Program-made: the position numbers and the translations under genes | From: Dillenia suffruticosa | Taxonomy: Eukaryota; Streptophyta; Magnoliopsida; Dilleniales; Dilleniaceae | NCBI GenBank assembly: GCA_033439265.1 | Contig: JAVTVX010000027.1 | Span: 8,757,001-8,821,000 of the forward strand | DNA length: 64,000 bases | Direction of reading: 5' to 3' | Shown: piece after piece, positions 13,001 through 28,000 of the stretch | How the letters are laid out: each line of letters begins with the position of its first letter | Position numbering within the stretch: the stretch's first letter is position 1 | Notes under the pieces: model-generated | Told to the model about the DNA's origin: nothing | Seen by the model: only the letters and a program-made list of their open reading frames with translations | Databases searched by the model: none

Positions 13001-16000
13001 AACTATGAGGCATTGGTTGCCGCAATCAAATAAAGGACAAATTCATTGTGTTGAATTTTAAAGCCCATGTTCTTATCTTCCTCAGAATTTGAAAAAAAAC
13101 CTGGCTTCTAATGGGATGTCTCGCTATTGTCCTCTATACTTAAATGGGTCTGGGGTTAAATTAATTCATTCTCTAGTAATGGAGCTTGAACTATCATGAC
13201 AGCACATGTTTGGCTGTTGCTGCTTGCATATGTCCTACTGGTCAATTGAAGATCAACATCTTCATGGAAGCTCTATCTGACTCTATTTGTGCTCTCGACA
13301 AGCATTCAAGCAGTATCTTTTATGTGTTACCAGAAATTGGCGAGCTTTCAGTTCGGTGGAATTGCATATGTCTTTACCCTGTCGTGGTTATATGATAGAG
13401 ATGTTAGAGGTTCCTGGAATCTGGATTGAACCGGTAGTCATGAGTTATATACTTCGGTTGAAGACATGTCTAATTTCAGTTGCATATGTCCTACCTTGTG
13501 CTCTGGACAAGCATCCAAGCAGTATCTTTTCAGTGTCACCAGAAATTGCATATCTTAGAGAGTTAACAACCCTACTTAATAATGGAAGATTTTTGTAATA
13601 GTTGATTTAATAACTGAAGAATTCGAATAGATGATTATTATTATTTTTAAAATAAATGAAACTTTGTGAAACTTAGGTTTTAGTTAAAAATCAATTTTTA
13701 GTGGGTTATTTTTCAAGGGTCACAGCCTGTTTATATTCACGGGGTAGAAATTCCCCACTCCTCTCCTTGACTTCACACCCATAATTTATGTCCTAAATAA
13801 TTCCTCCTTCTCTTGAGGAAAATGCATTGCATCAAATTCCCAACCTTGACCAATAAGGGTGACCTAAACTACAACTGAAAAAGCCTCTTCCTAGAAAGGA
13901 CTGTGAGACATAAGAACCATGAGGCTGCAAACAGAAGTGAACCCCAAATTCCCAAGGCCTTTGACGTCGTGAAAAACACAAAGGATGAAACACCAATGAA
14001 GAGAGTTGCGTCCATTCCCAAATAAGAAGAATATCTCTTTGAAGCTTGGGGGAAGGTTAGAACATCAATCCCTATGACATGGACCTAACACTTTACGGAT
14101 TACATCAATGTCTAAAGATTCATGCTTTGGTTTCTTGCAGTAAGACTCTCTTGGGAGAGGCTCTAATTATACACTCCTGAAGAGGCCGACACTTGTGACG
14201 ATGACCTAGCTTTTAGCATTTGAACTGGGAATCTTCATTAAAAAGAGGAGTAATCTTCTATTTTCCCAACTCCCAGTTCCATTTCTATCTTCTTTGTTTA
14301 TAATTTCTTGAGTGAGACTTAAGTTTGCACCAGTTAGAAGGTATTAAAACATGGAAAAACACGTGATCTTCAGTTCAAAATTATTATAGCACATGACACA
14401 AACGTCCGAAGAGGTAGCTTTAGAATGTCTCCTGATTTGTAACAAATCAGTGGTGCTGATGTTGTTAAGCACCATATATCAAGTGAAAGCATTAACTTTG
14501 GCAGGAACCTTTGCTTTCCAAATAAAATTTGTTAACAGAAAAACGAGGGGTGTTGGCAAGGAGGATAAGAAGTTGAAAAAGAGATTTACAAGAGAAAACA
14601 CCCAAAGGTTGAAGACTCCAAAATTTGGTATCAAAAATATTATGAGAAGGTTTATTTCCTTGTAAAAGAGAGATTAGGCAGAGAACTTTACAACTTCTTT
14701 ACCAAAAGATTTCTTAAAAAAGAAAATTCCTAGAGTCGAGAATGGTGTTCACTCGAGCATTGACATCCCATCAGTTCTGTTGGAGACCATATGTGCTCTT
14801 GATTGTGCCATTAGGAATTAGTTTCTGAGACACAAACCACCCCTATATTTAGGTTTTGAAACCTGCCCCAAACTTACCAAATGATCCCTTCTATGTAACT
14901 GCTTTTCTGACCAAAGGAAATCTCTTATCAACTTCTTAATCTTTTTTACCACCTTAATAGGAATCTTCAAAACGGAAAGAAAATAGGGGGTACACTAGAG
15001 AGACACACAAGAATAATGCTAATATGCCCACTTGGAGTTAGAAAAGCCCCTTCCACCCATCCAATCATCTACTAATTCTGTCCACAATAGAACAAAAGTG
15101 AACACCTCTAAGGTTTCCTTCCAAAGGAACCTCTTAATAAGAAATAAGCCATTTCTTTTTTCTCATTGTTAATAATGACTCAAATTATCAAGAGTCTCCC
15201 TAGGCACACTTGTTCCAAGAAGCTCACTTTTGGCTATATTAATCATAAACCCTGAGATTTTCTCAATGAAGCTGCGAATAGTGATTATATTTCTAAAACT
15301 CTCACTATCCTCTTTAAGAAAGAGGAGAGTATCATCTTCATATGTAACATGAGAAATATAAACTTCATCAAGTCCTACGCCAAAGTCTGGAGAAGACGTT
15401 GGCTCAAACTCTTCACTTAGTCAACCTTGCTAATGGGTCCACCCAACTGTGAATAGGAGAGGAAAAGGAGGATCTCCCGGTCTTAACCCATGAGAAGCCA
15501 AGAACCAACTTTTAGGCTTTCCATTAATAATGATAGAAAAAGTTAATGAACTCAAAACGACCTTTCATCCACCTTCTCTAAAGAATCCTGGGACGCTTAT
15601 TTTCCAATACATCATCTAACAAATGCCAACTAACCTTTCATAAGCCTTTTCAAAGTCTAGTTTCAGAACTGCACCATCATCATGCTTTGTAGCATTATTA
15701 ACTCTCATTAGCAACTACGTTCGCATCGAACATGTGTCTACCTCCTAGAGAAATGCTCTGGTTACAAAAGATGGTATCATCAAGCAGTACACAAAACCTT
15801 TTAGTTAAACTTCAACAATGATTCGGTAAAAACCAGCGGTAAGAGTAATAGGTCCAGAATCCTTCACTTTCAAGGAGCAGTTTGTTTAGGCATAAGGGTA
15901 ATGAAAGTGAAGTTTATGCTTTTATCTACCACTCCATTGGCGAAAAACTCATTGAAAATTTTAAACAGATCTTCATTGATGACATCCCAAAAATACTTTA

Positions 16001-19000
16001 AACAAGTATGGTGTTAGAATTTACAACACATCCTCATAGATCACATCCCAAACCCTAAAATGGTACTGTGATCCATTTTGACCCCAGAAAAATTGAGGAT
16101 TTGTAAATCAGCAAAAGAACAAGCTATTTGAAATATAGTCAAGTCACTGGCCCACCTAACTACTTAATTAATGCTATTATATAATAAATTTGGAATTAAA
16201 CTCCAAATTTAGTTTGCTTGTTTTAAGTAATGGATTTATTGAATTCTGTATTTTACACTTCAAAATTTATTTCAAAATGTAGTGAAATTCAATTCAACTG
16301 ATTTGAATTCTTTTTTATTGGTTTCAAGCTCTACCTTACGACCATACTTGCCTTAGTTTCCATTGATTTCCCAAGATTCTTTGAGCCAGAGGACGTTGAC
16401 TCCCATTCTAATGTGAACTTCCACCATTAGAGTTCTAGTTTAGAATTTGCTGGTTCTGTATAATGCATAACCTTGCCCACTAATTTTATTGATTTTTTAT
16501 GATTTGACAATTTACTTCTGATTCTAACAGGGTAATTTGTCAATATTTAAGCTGTGAGTTAAGGCTGCATACATGATAATTATCTAGAAGTTCTATAATT
16601 TCCAACAAAATAAAGAAATGCAGATGTCTAAGTTTCATGTTAAGCTTGTGCATGTATTGAATCATGTTTTGATTAAACCTTTGAGGTGATAAAAACAAAT
16701 TTATTTTGCGATTGAAAGCAAATAAGAGTTGGTCTCTTTTCATGTATTTTTGCATAAAGAGAGAGTCCTCTTGGCACGACGATGAATTTGGTCTGGATAT
16801 ATTTTTGTCCTTTCTTGTTCTCTCTATCAAGAAATAATGGTTGTTCTGGATTTCAGGAAATGCTAAATGATTTGCTTGCTTGTGTTCTGCCGGCCTGTAA
16901 AGCTGGTCTAGAGGATCCTGATGATGATGTTCGAGCAGTTGCTGCTGATGCTCTGATTCCTACTGCGGGTGCTATTGTTTCTTTAAAGGGTCAAGCACTG
17001 TATTGTATTGTTATGCTTCTCTGGGATATCTTGCTTGATTTGGATGATCTAAGTCCATCCACTAGCAGGTACTGTTTTACTCTTGTTTCTGGCCTGGTGG
17101 TATATATAAATCTGCATGTCAATTTGGATTGCCTGCATATGGATGAACAGAGTCTTCAATTAAAAGCTTTTTCCTTTGCGAAATCTCTTTTTACTGGGAA
17201 TTTATAAGGCTTTTTTTTTTTTGTTCCTACAAAGTGATAAAGACTCAAATGTTAGAAAAAATTTCAATTGTCCTGATTAAAAAAAAATTCAAATTTCATT
17301 TCGAACTTCAATTAATAAATTCAAAAAGGAAAAAAATGGAAACATAATGGAATATAAATATAATTATAGAAAATTAATAAAACTTAAATTATAAATTGCG
17401 TAATTGTGTGAGTGTATTTTATATTTTTATTATTGAAACCCTTTCACGTGGGGCCTATGGCAACTTATGGGGGGTTCTGAAAACTTGGTATTTTAAATGG
17501 GTTAAGGGCTTGTTGGGATTTATGAGTGACACCTCTTGCTCGTAATACAATGTGAAACAACTAATAGCTTTATAAGTGTAGGCTAATGGACAAAGGTGTT
17601 TTCAATATACTTTACGTAACTTATCATTGTTGTTGTAAAGATTTACTATATTAATATGGCTAGCATTATTTATGTTTATTGCTCAATTCGGTTCAAGGGA
17701 AATTCCAGGATTAGGGGGTTTGAAAGATATTTTCTAGTTTTCTAGATATTTGACCGTGTGCTTTGGGTCTCATCTCTCTCTCTCTCTGGGATGTAGATTT
17801 TTCTAAGTACATTTATCGGGGGATCCTCTAGGGGTGCATGTGTATTGCCTCCGTGCTCTTCTTAATGCATTACGATCTTTCTTTCTTTTTGATGGCAAAA
17901 GAAATTATATTGGAAAGAAGAAAGAGTGTACAAAAGCTCCAAGGATGAGAAATCCTTAGAGAAGAAAAAATGCAAGATATACAAAAAACTAATGGATAAC
18001 TGCTCCCCAGTCCCTCAAATATTCTTAAGCCTTATAAATCCCTGGAGCATGAGTCCACAGAGAACAATAAATCATGATCTTTCTTTGTTATTAAACCGAA
18101 AAAAGACTAGGTGTCCCCAAAATAATTTGACTGGATGACAACAGAAAATGATCATTCTTTTTCATTAGAGCTTCAAGGGAGAATTAAGAATGACATAATA
18201 GCTTCAATGTTCAGTTCTTGTTATGAGTTAATGAGAACTATTTGGTGGTCAGTATATGGAGGGTATTTATGTTAAATTAGAGTTATGGAGAGACATACTG
18301 GAATCACGAGGGTTTAGAATGAGTAAATAAAAAACTGAGTATATGGGGTTTAGCAACATCAACAAAATAATGAAGAAACAATTAGGTTTGACGGGCAAGA
18401 TATACCCAAAAGTGAACGATTTAAATATTTAGGTTCCATCATTTAAAATGATGGTAATATAGATGGTGACGTGAATCATAGGATTCAAACGGGTTGGATG
18501 AAATGGAGAAAGGTATCTGAAATTCTTTGCGATCGCATGATACCAATGCATTTGAAGGGAAAGTTCTATAGTATTGCGATTAGACCTGTATTATTGTATG
18601 GTACCGAGTGTTGGACTATTAAACAATAACATGAACAAAAAACAGAAATGAGTATGTTTAGGTGGATGTGTGGCAAAAGTAGAAAGGATAGAATTAGAAA
18701 TGAAGAGATCCGTAACAAGTTGGGAGTTAGTTCAATTGTGGATAAAATGCGAGAGTGTCGTCTGAGATGGTTTGGTCATGTGCAAAGAAGACCCAATGAC
18801 GCATCGGTTAGGAGAACCGAAAACTTAAATATAGGAGAATTAGAAAAATGTAAAGATAGATTGTTGAAAACTTGGATGCAAGTTATTCGTAAAGATATGA
18901 TAGTTAAGGGTGTAGACGAGAAGATGATCTTGGATGGGAATGAGTGGCGTAGAAAAATACGCACAAATTAATTTAACATATTTTAGATATATATATATAT

Positions 19001-22000
19001 ATTTAATTCCCCATATTGTTTCTTTTTTTCTTTTTTATTTTTATTTTTTTTTTATTTTTATTATTATTGTTATTTTTTATTTCTACTTTTAGTGTATTTC
19101 TTTATTTATTTTATTTATTATTTACTTATTTATTTCTTTATTTATTTTTTTAAATCATTTTTAAATTTGTCTCTCAAATGGCCGATCCCAAATTATTGGG
19201 TTTAAGACTCAGTGTGTTGTTGTTGTTGTTGGTATTTGCCATATGCATTTCAGTGAGGTTATTTGGTGTTCAGAACTGCATTTTCTTTGAGAGGAACATA
19301 ATTGCTGAAAAGAGGATTCAGATCTTTTTGTAAGGCAAGGCCTATGTCTTACGAGGAAAAAGTCTATTTTCTTGTGAGAAATAATTTCTATTTCTGATTG
19401 TATGATGAACCAAGAATTCTAATCAAAGAGTGTAAACCTACACCACTGCCCAAATTGCTGTATCTCACTGCAAAATTGACCATCTAAAATTGTCTTTATT
19501 GTACCTCTCCTAATGTCCATGTGCAGGGACAGACTTGCAACAAAAGTTGTTACCTCATTCCCTGCATCATAACATCTTTTCTTTGGTCATTAAACCCAAT
19601 GGACCTTGCCATTGGTTCTAGCATGGTATTTCTATGAGTTATTATTTTATCTACTACTAATTATTTTGGGATTATATAGTGTTCATACTAAGCAACCTGT
19701 CATGAGTATGTTGCTGTTGAAATCAATAGCAGGAAAAAAAGGGTAGTTGAAATCAATAGCAAGAAAAAAAGGGTAGCTAGCCTCTATAACACTAGAAATT
19801 GAATGAGTTAAGAGAGAGAGAGAGAGAGAGAGAATTGAGAAGGATCAAGAAGAATTGAAAAAATAAAGAGGTAGAACATTGTTATCTATATTACAGCTGA
19901 TAGGAAGTTTATTAGGTTTTTGAACTCTCTATACTGCTCCTTAGAACTGAGTATGAATGGTTGAGAATTCTTCAACATGAAATTTTGTATCATGTCATTA
20001 AAGCCCGGTTTGTGTCCTTAACCCATATTTCATAAAACTTCTTTGGAGTGTATACATTTGGAAATCAGGTAAGGATATCAAACAGAGAAATTTAGTACCA
20101 TGTATGGCATGTTTTTGTCTTAAAAAACCCCCAAATTTCTTGTTTGATATTCATACCCTGAATTGAAAATGGGTGCTTCGAAAATAAGTTGGATTTATGT
20201 ATGATGGAAAATCTGATTCTGGGGGAGACGCTGCAAGGAGGATCCTCAAATTTCAGAGTGAACAAGAGAGCAAAGTAAAAGTGATGCTTAAAAGAAAGGG
20301 AGGGTATGACGGGTTTATTGGAGGGGGTTTGTGAGAGACATGTGGAGAAAAAAGAAGTTGTGAGCAAGCTGCTTTGCTCGAGAAGAGATTGAACATTATG
20401 GTGGAGGTAAGAAGGCAACTGGAAGAGTGACGAAAGGGAAACAGGGCAAGAGTCTTCAAGCATTTTCTTGAAGGCAGAAAGCTCTTCATCTTAAACTATG
20501 TATTATCTTTTTACCAATTCTGTAATTTCCCTATTTTTCCCTTCACCGATATTTCATTTAGCTCCATTTCCCAATTCCTTATTGCGTTACAATGTGAATT
20601 TGTTTCTCGGTTTTTGTCATTCCTAAAAATTGTCTCCTTCGCAAACACAAGAATTGTGATGAATTTGATTTCATTCTTATTCCTTGATATTCTCAATTCA
20701 GATATCATGGTGTGGATTTACTTGTTTTCCACATGATGAAAATAATATCACGCCATCTGCAGAAACAAATGCCGGAATAAATGGTTAATGGTTAGGTTTT
20801 CTTGTTGCAATTTACCCCTTAGAGAGGAATCATTTGTTGAATAGGATATAGTGAAGTTGTTTGATTTCGTTCTGTTTTCAACATAAATTATAGGTTGGCG
20901 CTTTTTGATGGTGTGGCAGCTCTTAGCATTCCTATATGAGAGGTGATTGGAGCACTTCATATCTTGAATTAAGGAAGATTTTTCGTTTTCACTATTCTCT
21001 TTACTGGTGGAATTCCCCTTTGGCACTTTTTGGGAAAAAATTTTGTTCACATGGCAAGAACAGAGTCAAATTACCTCATGTCTTCTGTGGTTTATTAAAT
21101 AGTAAACCTAAGGACAAAAATATCAATTTTACAGTGACATTCTGGGGACAAAGAAGTGAACATGCATGCTTCTGTTGATGTTGATAGTTTTGGGGATAAA
21201 ATCTAATACTTTCTCCATGAAGGCTTTGTAGTTTGACACCCTAACAACACCTCCATGCGCGTGCTGGTGTCATGCATTTTGATTAAAATTTATCTTTACA
21301 GAACATCACTAAGAGGTAGATTAGCCTCTTTTCGGCTAGCTTGGGTACTTAAGGGATTTGAAAATGAATTGTGAGAAGCCCTTTTGTAGTGTAAGAATGA
21401 ATTTTTCTAGGCAAAACTGATAATGAGGATTCAGTTTGGTTTGTATTCTTCAACAATTAATGTTCGTTAAGTCTGGTGGACTTTCGGATAATGTTTTACT
21501 TTTGTTTTTAATTTTTCAGTTAAAGGTATTCTTCCTGGAATTTAAGAATACATGCCTACCAAAAATGCATTTTGAGAAACTAGAATGCAATTCTACTTGA
21601 CTAAGTCTTTTATTCATCCTTAGTTGGGTTTGGCTTTGTGTTTCCATTCAGCTCCATTGTTATGTTAACAGTTACATATCAGGTTTCATCACTTCTGGAG
21701 TTTTGTTATGTTTTCCTCTTGTTCTTAATGCACCCTCAACTTGTGTAAAATCACTTCTTCTAACAGAGATATTTGGTGCTCTTCTTTAAATATGTACAAA
21801 TCATGTTAATCTTTTTTCTTTTTACGTCGTCTATGATTGAGACCACTCTTGAATATAACCTAACGGATTCATTTTCTAATTTTGTTACTCCAATTTTCAC
21901 CTAACATTCTCATCTTTGATACACCCGTTTTCTATATATGTTGTTTTTTGATAAATTGGAATCAACAAAAAGTTTATTCTGCCAAATTCTACTTTTGCTG

Positions 22001-25000
22001 TAGAGCATATAGCTTGCATTTTGACAAACATTGGTGCAGGACAACTAGGTAAGTTGCATGCAACCGAAAGAATAATGGGTTGTTCTTGAGAATAGGTAGA
22101 ATTTGATTAACAATTGTACAGGGCATAGTTTTAGGTGCTAGAACAACTTAATGACACTTAAATTGCCTCAATCCACATAGAACCCTAATAGGACTCAAAT
22201 CTTATTAACATAGAAAGTTAAGACTTTAGGACCCTAAAAACACTCAAACTTTAATGCTGATTATAACCCAAAAGATATAGAAAGCGGTAAATGAAACAAG
22301 AAAATTTAAGAAATAGAAATTTCTAAAAAACTAAAAGTTCCAACAACTTATTTTTAACTTTTGATTGCTCCCAAATATGCTTAATGTCACAAAACAGTAT
22401 TGAAGACACTTATTTTTGAATGAAAAAGATCTTGTTTTCCTCATGGAACCATTTCTTTTCATCCTAGGCTGCCAAAGATCACATTTTCCCCCCCTAAAAG
22501 AACTAGTGATAACTTTGTATTTCCTTTCAGTGTTTCATCTGTGAAAGTCACTTTTGAAAATTTGTGTAATGCTAAAATGTAATTGTGAATAATCTGAGAA
22601 CAATTCAGATTGTCTTGCAATATGTATAAGTATTTTGAAAAGCATGTTGCTGTTTTTGCAGTGTAATGAACCTTCTGGCAGAAATCTATTCTCAGGAAGA
22701 TATGATTCCTAAAACATTATCATCAGAAGGAAAATTAGACTTTGATCTAAATGAGGTGGATCGTCTTGATGAACATGGGGATGGAATAACTTTGCTGGAA
22801 AATCCACAAAGGTTATCAACATTGGCACCACGATTGTGGCCATTCATGAGGCATAGTATTACATCAGTCCGTCATTCAGCCATTCGAACTTTGGTATAGC
22901 CTTATTTTCCGGGTATTTCTTTTTCATGTGAAAGAATGTGTTCTCTTGCACCTGTTGCAGTAACCCGAAGGACATGTCAGTTGAAGGCACCAGCCAAGGA
23001 ACCTTTCTGTGCTGTATATTTGTGTTTGATCAATTATCTGTGCCTGGAGTTTTCTATACTTGTAGTTTGCATGATGTTTTATATACAACTATGGAACCCT
23101 AGTCTTGACTGGTTTACGTTTCATCATCCTGTTTATCTTCCATTTTGATTTTGGTGTTTCGTATATTGCACATTTTCTTTTAGTGACACATAAAGCACCA
23201 TGAATCTCCGGTTAAATTGAGGCATGATACACTTTTTATTTCTTGGGAGAACACCCAAGGACTCTTTCGGATCACGGAAACAACTCTTAGAGATTTTTTC
23301 TTCCCCCCCCCCCTTTTGGAAGATACAAGAATGAAACTATCAACCCATTATTATATAGCTTAGCTTTTAGAAACAATTTGTCAGCTGAATTTCTGTACAA
23401 CGATTACAAGTTGTATTGCTATAAACTTGGGGGGCAGAAATCAACAATTGAATCTGAAATTTTACATTGCCTATTTTATTTTATGATAAGTTAGTTTAAG
23501 CTTCTTCACTTACAATGTTTTGCTTCTGTTGGTGTGCATATGGGTGTTATTTCCACCTGATGGTCAATTGCTTTCAAAAGAGGTTACGTGCATTAACTAT
23601 GAAATGCGGTGAAAGTCATGGTTATCAACCTACAAGTTTTTGTCTTTAAATAAGGGTCACAGATGTCATTTCCTATTCTACTTTTTGGATATTGGTTATG
23701 GATTTGAGAGCAATTTGCATGTCAGTTTCAACATAAAAGTATCTCCCTGTTCCTCCCTCCACTCCCCCCTCCAAAAAAAAAAGGAAAAAAAAAAAACATT
23801 TGAAACATGTTTACCCACATACATGTTTTAACAGAAAAATGTTTATGGCTTTTTGACATTTTTTTTTTCTGAGAATAACATTCTTCCCTAAGTGTTTCTT
23901 GACTACCTGTTTCTGAGGGTAGTATAGGAAAGCAAGGGTTCATTATGTCAACTAAGCAAAATATAGTGTTGATGCACGGTTGGCTGAAGTTTGCTTCATG
24001 TAATTAGATCAGCCTGCATTTCTTTATCTTGACACCTTGAATCAACTGATTCAAGTTGCCGTGGGACTGATGTAAATTTCACTGCAGGAACGGCTTCTTG
24101 AAGCTGGATACAAAAGGAAGGTCTCTCAGCCCTGTGATAGTTCATTTTGGCCCTCATGCATTTTGGGGGATACCCTTAGAATTGTCTTTCAAAACATGCT
24201 ATTGGAGTCAAATGATGCAATTCTGCAATGCTCAGAGAGGGTCTGGAGGCTTCTTCTGCAGGTATTGATGTTCATGGTTTGTCTGTTTATATTTGTGTTT
24301 TTAGTTTCTTCTGCTAGTTGGGAGTTACCTGAAGTTCCTACTGGCTTTCCCTTTATGTTTCTTATGTAGTTATAAATTTCTGTGATATCAGTAAAAGTAA
24401 AGTTTAAGATATTATAGTGGTAATCTGTTGGCATCTGGAAATGGGCATGCAATGTGCTTAAGCCCGAATTTGTAAATTCAATTGAAATAGAAAGAATATA
24501 TATATTTATATATTAAGTACATCTAATATTGTAAATCTCTAATGTAATGTTTTTTAACTAATATTTATAAATAAAGATTATAGATGCAAATAGCAAATGT
24601 TGTTGAGAAATATTAAAAATATGTATTCATAATCGAGTCTGGTGAGTGTGATTTGTATTCTGTTGTATTGTAGCAAAAAATATCTGCTTGTCGCTTCCAT
24701 AACACTTCTCTATAACACCTTGTTTTCATGGCTTATCATTACTTTACCACCATACATTCTAGGAAAACATTTTGATGTTCATTATCAGTACTACATACTA
24801 AAGTGACTCTTTCCCCCATTTTCATAATTGCCAAATTGTCTAAGGGAGGTAATTTTAACATTTCAAATCTATCCTTTAGTTATTTTGATACTAAACAACC
24901 ATTTTATCCCCATCTTCAAATTCTACAAAGAAAAGGAATTGTGAAGAAGAAACCACAAATTTATGAGTCATATATATTAAAATCTACCCATAAACTACGT

Positions 25001-28000
25001 AGCCATATTTAACCCCTATGCCCTGCTACCAATATACGAACTAAGAAGTATAGACATTTAGACATTAACAAAGGACATGGCACAGATGTTAACACAGAAA
25101 ACTTCAAAATGTAGGACAGGTACGTATAGGTATATGTATGTAGGTACACATTACATTCATAAGTTTTCAAAATATATCACAATCTCCGCAAATGAGATGA
25201 GGGAATTAAGTTGAAATATTGCCATTATATTAATTATATTAATATGCTTTTTGATTGAGAGATTCTTATAAGTATGTAAAATGATATGATCATTCTAACT
25301 TTAGTGAGTAATTATTTGGACATTTTCAGAGTGTCCGATACTTGTTCTTGATGACTTAGAGAAGTATCCAATGTCTGAAAGAACATTAAAATTGGATTGA
25401 TCATGTGGCATGTCCATCACATGCCCATTTTTGTGTCTAACAAGGTGTGACGTGGATGTCTTTTGTTTTGAAGTGTCCATGGTCCAATGTTGAAGGCTAA
25501 GTCATCGCTATTCTTGTCTCTTTTTCTCCAATAGAAATTTATATGCTGTCTGCTACCAAGCAGATCTTCAGCCACAAGGCTGGATTCATTCATGAACTGA
25601 GTCCTTGATTGGATACATATTGAAGCTGGTCAACTGGGGCCTGTTTGTAGACTTACAGGGTCCAATCCCTTCCAGCAATCTTCGACCATCTTCTCCCCAC
25701 CTACTTTGTGTGTCCTAGGGCCTCTCATCTTGTGATAAGGCATGGCTGGCACCTCCTTGTGCTGCTGCTTTTAGGTGCTGGCTCAATGTTGCTAGTGCCA
25801 AGTTTCTTCTGAAAGCTATGCCTCTTGAAACATCCACCATCGCTATAAATAATCAGAAAGAAAATAATATTAACAAAAAAAAAAGTCTTAATCTCAAATT
25901 TTGATATCGGCCGTTTGAAATTAATATAGGAAAGGAGAGGAAAAAAATGAAATAAAAATAAACTATTCATATAAACTTAAATAATAGTAGTAATACATTA
26001 ATTCAATTGATTTGAATTCTCTTACGTCGCTCATTCCTAAATAAAATTGTTTCCTTAACTAAATTCCTAACCGTCATATCTTTACGGATAATTTGTATCC
26101 ACATTTTCAATGGTCTGTTTTAAAGTTTCACTAAATTTCCTACATTTAAGGTTTTGCTTTTCCTAGCTGGTGTCTTTGGATTTACGTTGCGTATGTTCAA
26201 ATCACACTAAACGATATTCTCTCATCTTATTCACAATTGAACTTACTTCTCAACTTAGTGTGTACTTCTTTATTTCTAATATTATCTTTTTTAGTTTTGT
26301 CACACATCAATCTGAGTATTCTCATTTAAATTATAACTATTTTATATTTTTGTTATTGTTTAATGGACCAACATCCGGTACCATACAATAGCGTAGTGGT
26401 TCTATAAAACCTCCCCTTCAAGCATCATTCAATCGCAAAGAATTTCAGATATAGTTTTCTATTTCATCCAATTTCTTGAATCCTATGATTCACATTTTTA
26501 TCTATGTTATCATCGTTTTGAATGATAGACTCCAGGTATCTAGAACATTCACTCTTTAGTATATAATGTTTCTTTAACTTAATCATTTCTCTATCATCCT
26601 GATAATTGCCACGAAGCATTCATCTCATATACTTAATTTTTGAATAACTCAATCTAAATCTTCTAGATTCTAGTGTGTCCCTTCATAACTCCAATTTAGC
26701 ACTAATACCCTCGAGCTTTTTCCGTAATCATCTCGATGGCTTGAGTCAAAACCTCCTTTACATTGCGATGGCTCGGGGCTCTTGAAGAACCCGTGTCTGA
26801 GTAGGACTCCTTGACACGTGGCTCTGTGGCTTATGTTCCACAAGCCATTGCTTGATCTATCCTCTTTTCCTTGAGCATTCCTATGTATTTTAGGCTTCGT
26901 GGGAGTCCTAAATCGTTCTGGACTCCTCTACTTGATTGTGGCTCGGTGATGGCATTGGGCAGCTCATTGCCTAATTGTGGGTCACAAGTATCGTCTGGGC
27001 ACGGCTCATGTGCTGTGGTATGGGCAGCGGGTTCGATGTCTCCTATGGCTTTTCTAAGGTCCGTAACAAGGTGCCAGTTATTGCCTTTTAGATCTTTGCT
27101 TCTGTGGCTTTCTTTTTTTATTGCCTTCTCCTACTTGCAGATAGCCCTTTTCGATAATTTGCTTCATGAATGTGAGGTATTAATTAAAAAAAAAAAACTG
27201 ATGTACTATTTCAGCAGATCATAAGCAAGCTTGCTTCTTGCAATCATTCATCAACTTTACTCCAAGGCGAGTTTGAAAGCTTTACAATTGACTTTGGAGT
27301 GCCCTTCTTGGACTTGGCTCTTCCATAAAAGCAGTCTCTGAGAGAAAGCTAGCCCATCAAAGGAGTCAGATAGAGATCCTAGGGGATTTTTCTTTCCGTC
27401 CGGTTGTAAGCATTCTGATGACCTGCCTGTTTCAAGTTGGACTTTCTTTCTAGGCTATGAGTAGAAAAATGAAAATGGAATAAGAGGCCTATGTTGTGTA
27501 TATGGTTTGTGTTTGTATATGTCTCTTTACTTAGTAGGGCTCAATATTCTATTATTACTGTCCATCTTAAATAGTTTTTTCAAGGTAACCACTTTGTATA
27601 CTGGTTTGAGAGTAGGAGTTCTTGCAAGAAGCCCTTGCCAAGTCTAAAGCCTTCTCCCTTAAAGTGCTTTTCCCTTAGGTCTTTTTCTGCTTCTTTATTT
27701 GGCCAGTGGTGAAAAATAATCCTCCTGTTAGAAGAATATCACAAACTATGTACTGCATCTTGTTTGTTCCTTTTTTTCTTTTTTTGTGCAATTTGTTTCA
27801 CTTTGTGGAAACCATCAAATAGTATTCTAAGATTATTCAACTGTTAAATAAATTTGTGTTTTATCTTGTTTTGAATTTTTGACATTGTAGGTTGTTGTTT
27901 ATTGCCTTTCAGATCTTTGTTTTTATGTCTTACTTTCTTTTTATAAGTGAGTAGTGCTCTATTTAAAAGGGATCCAATATTTGGCGGAGGTGAACAGTTA

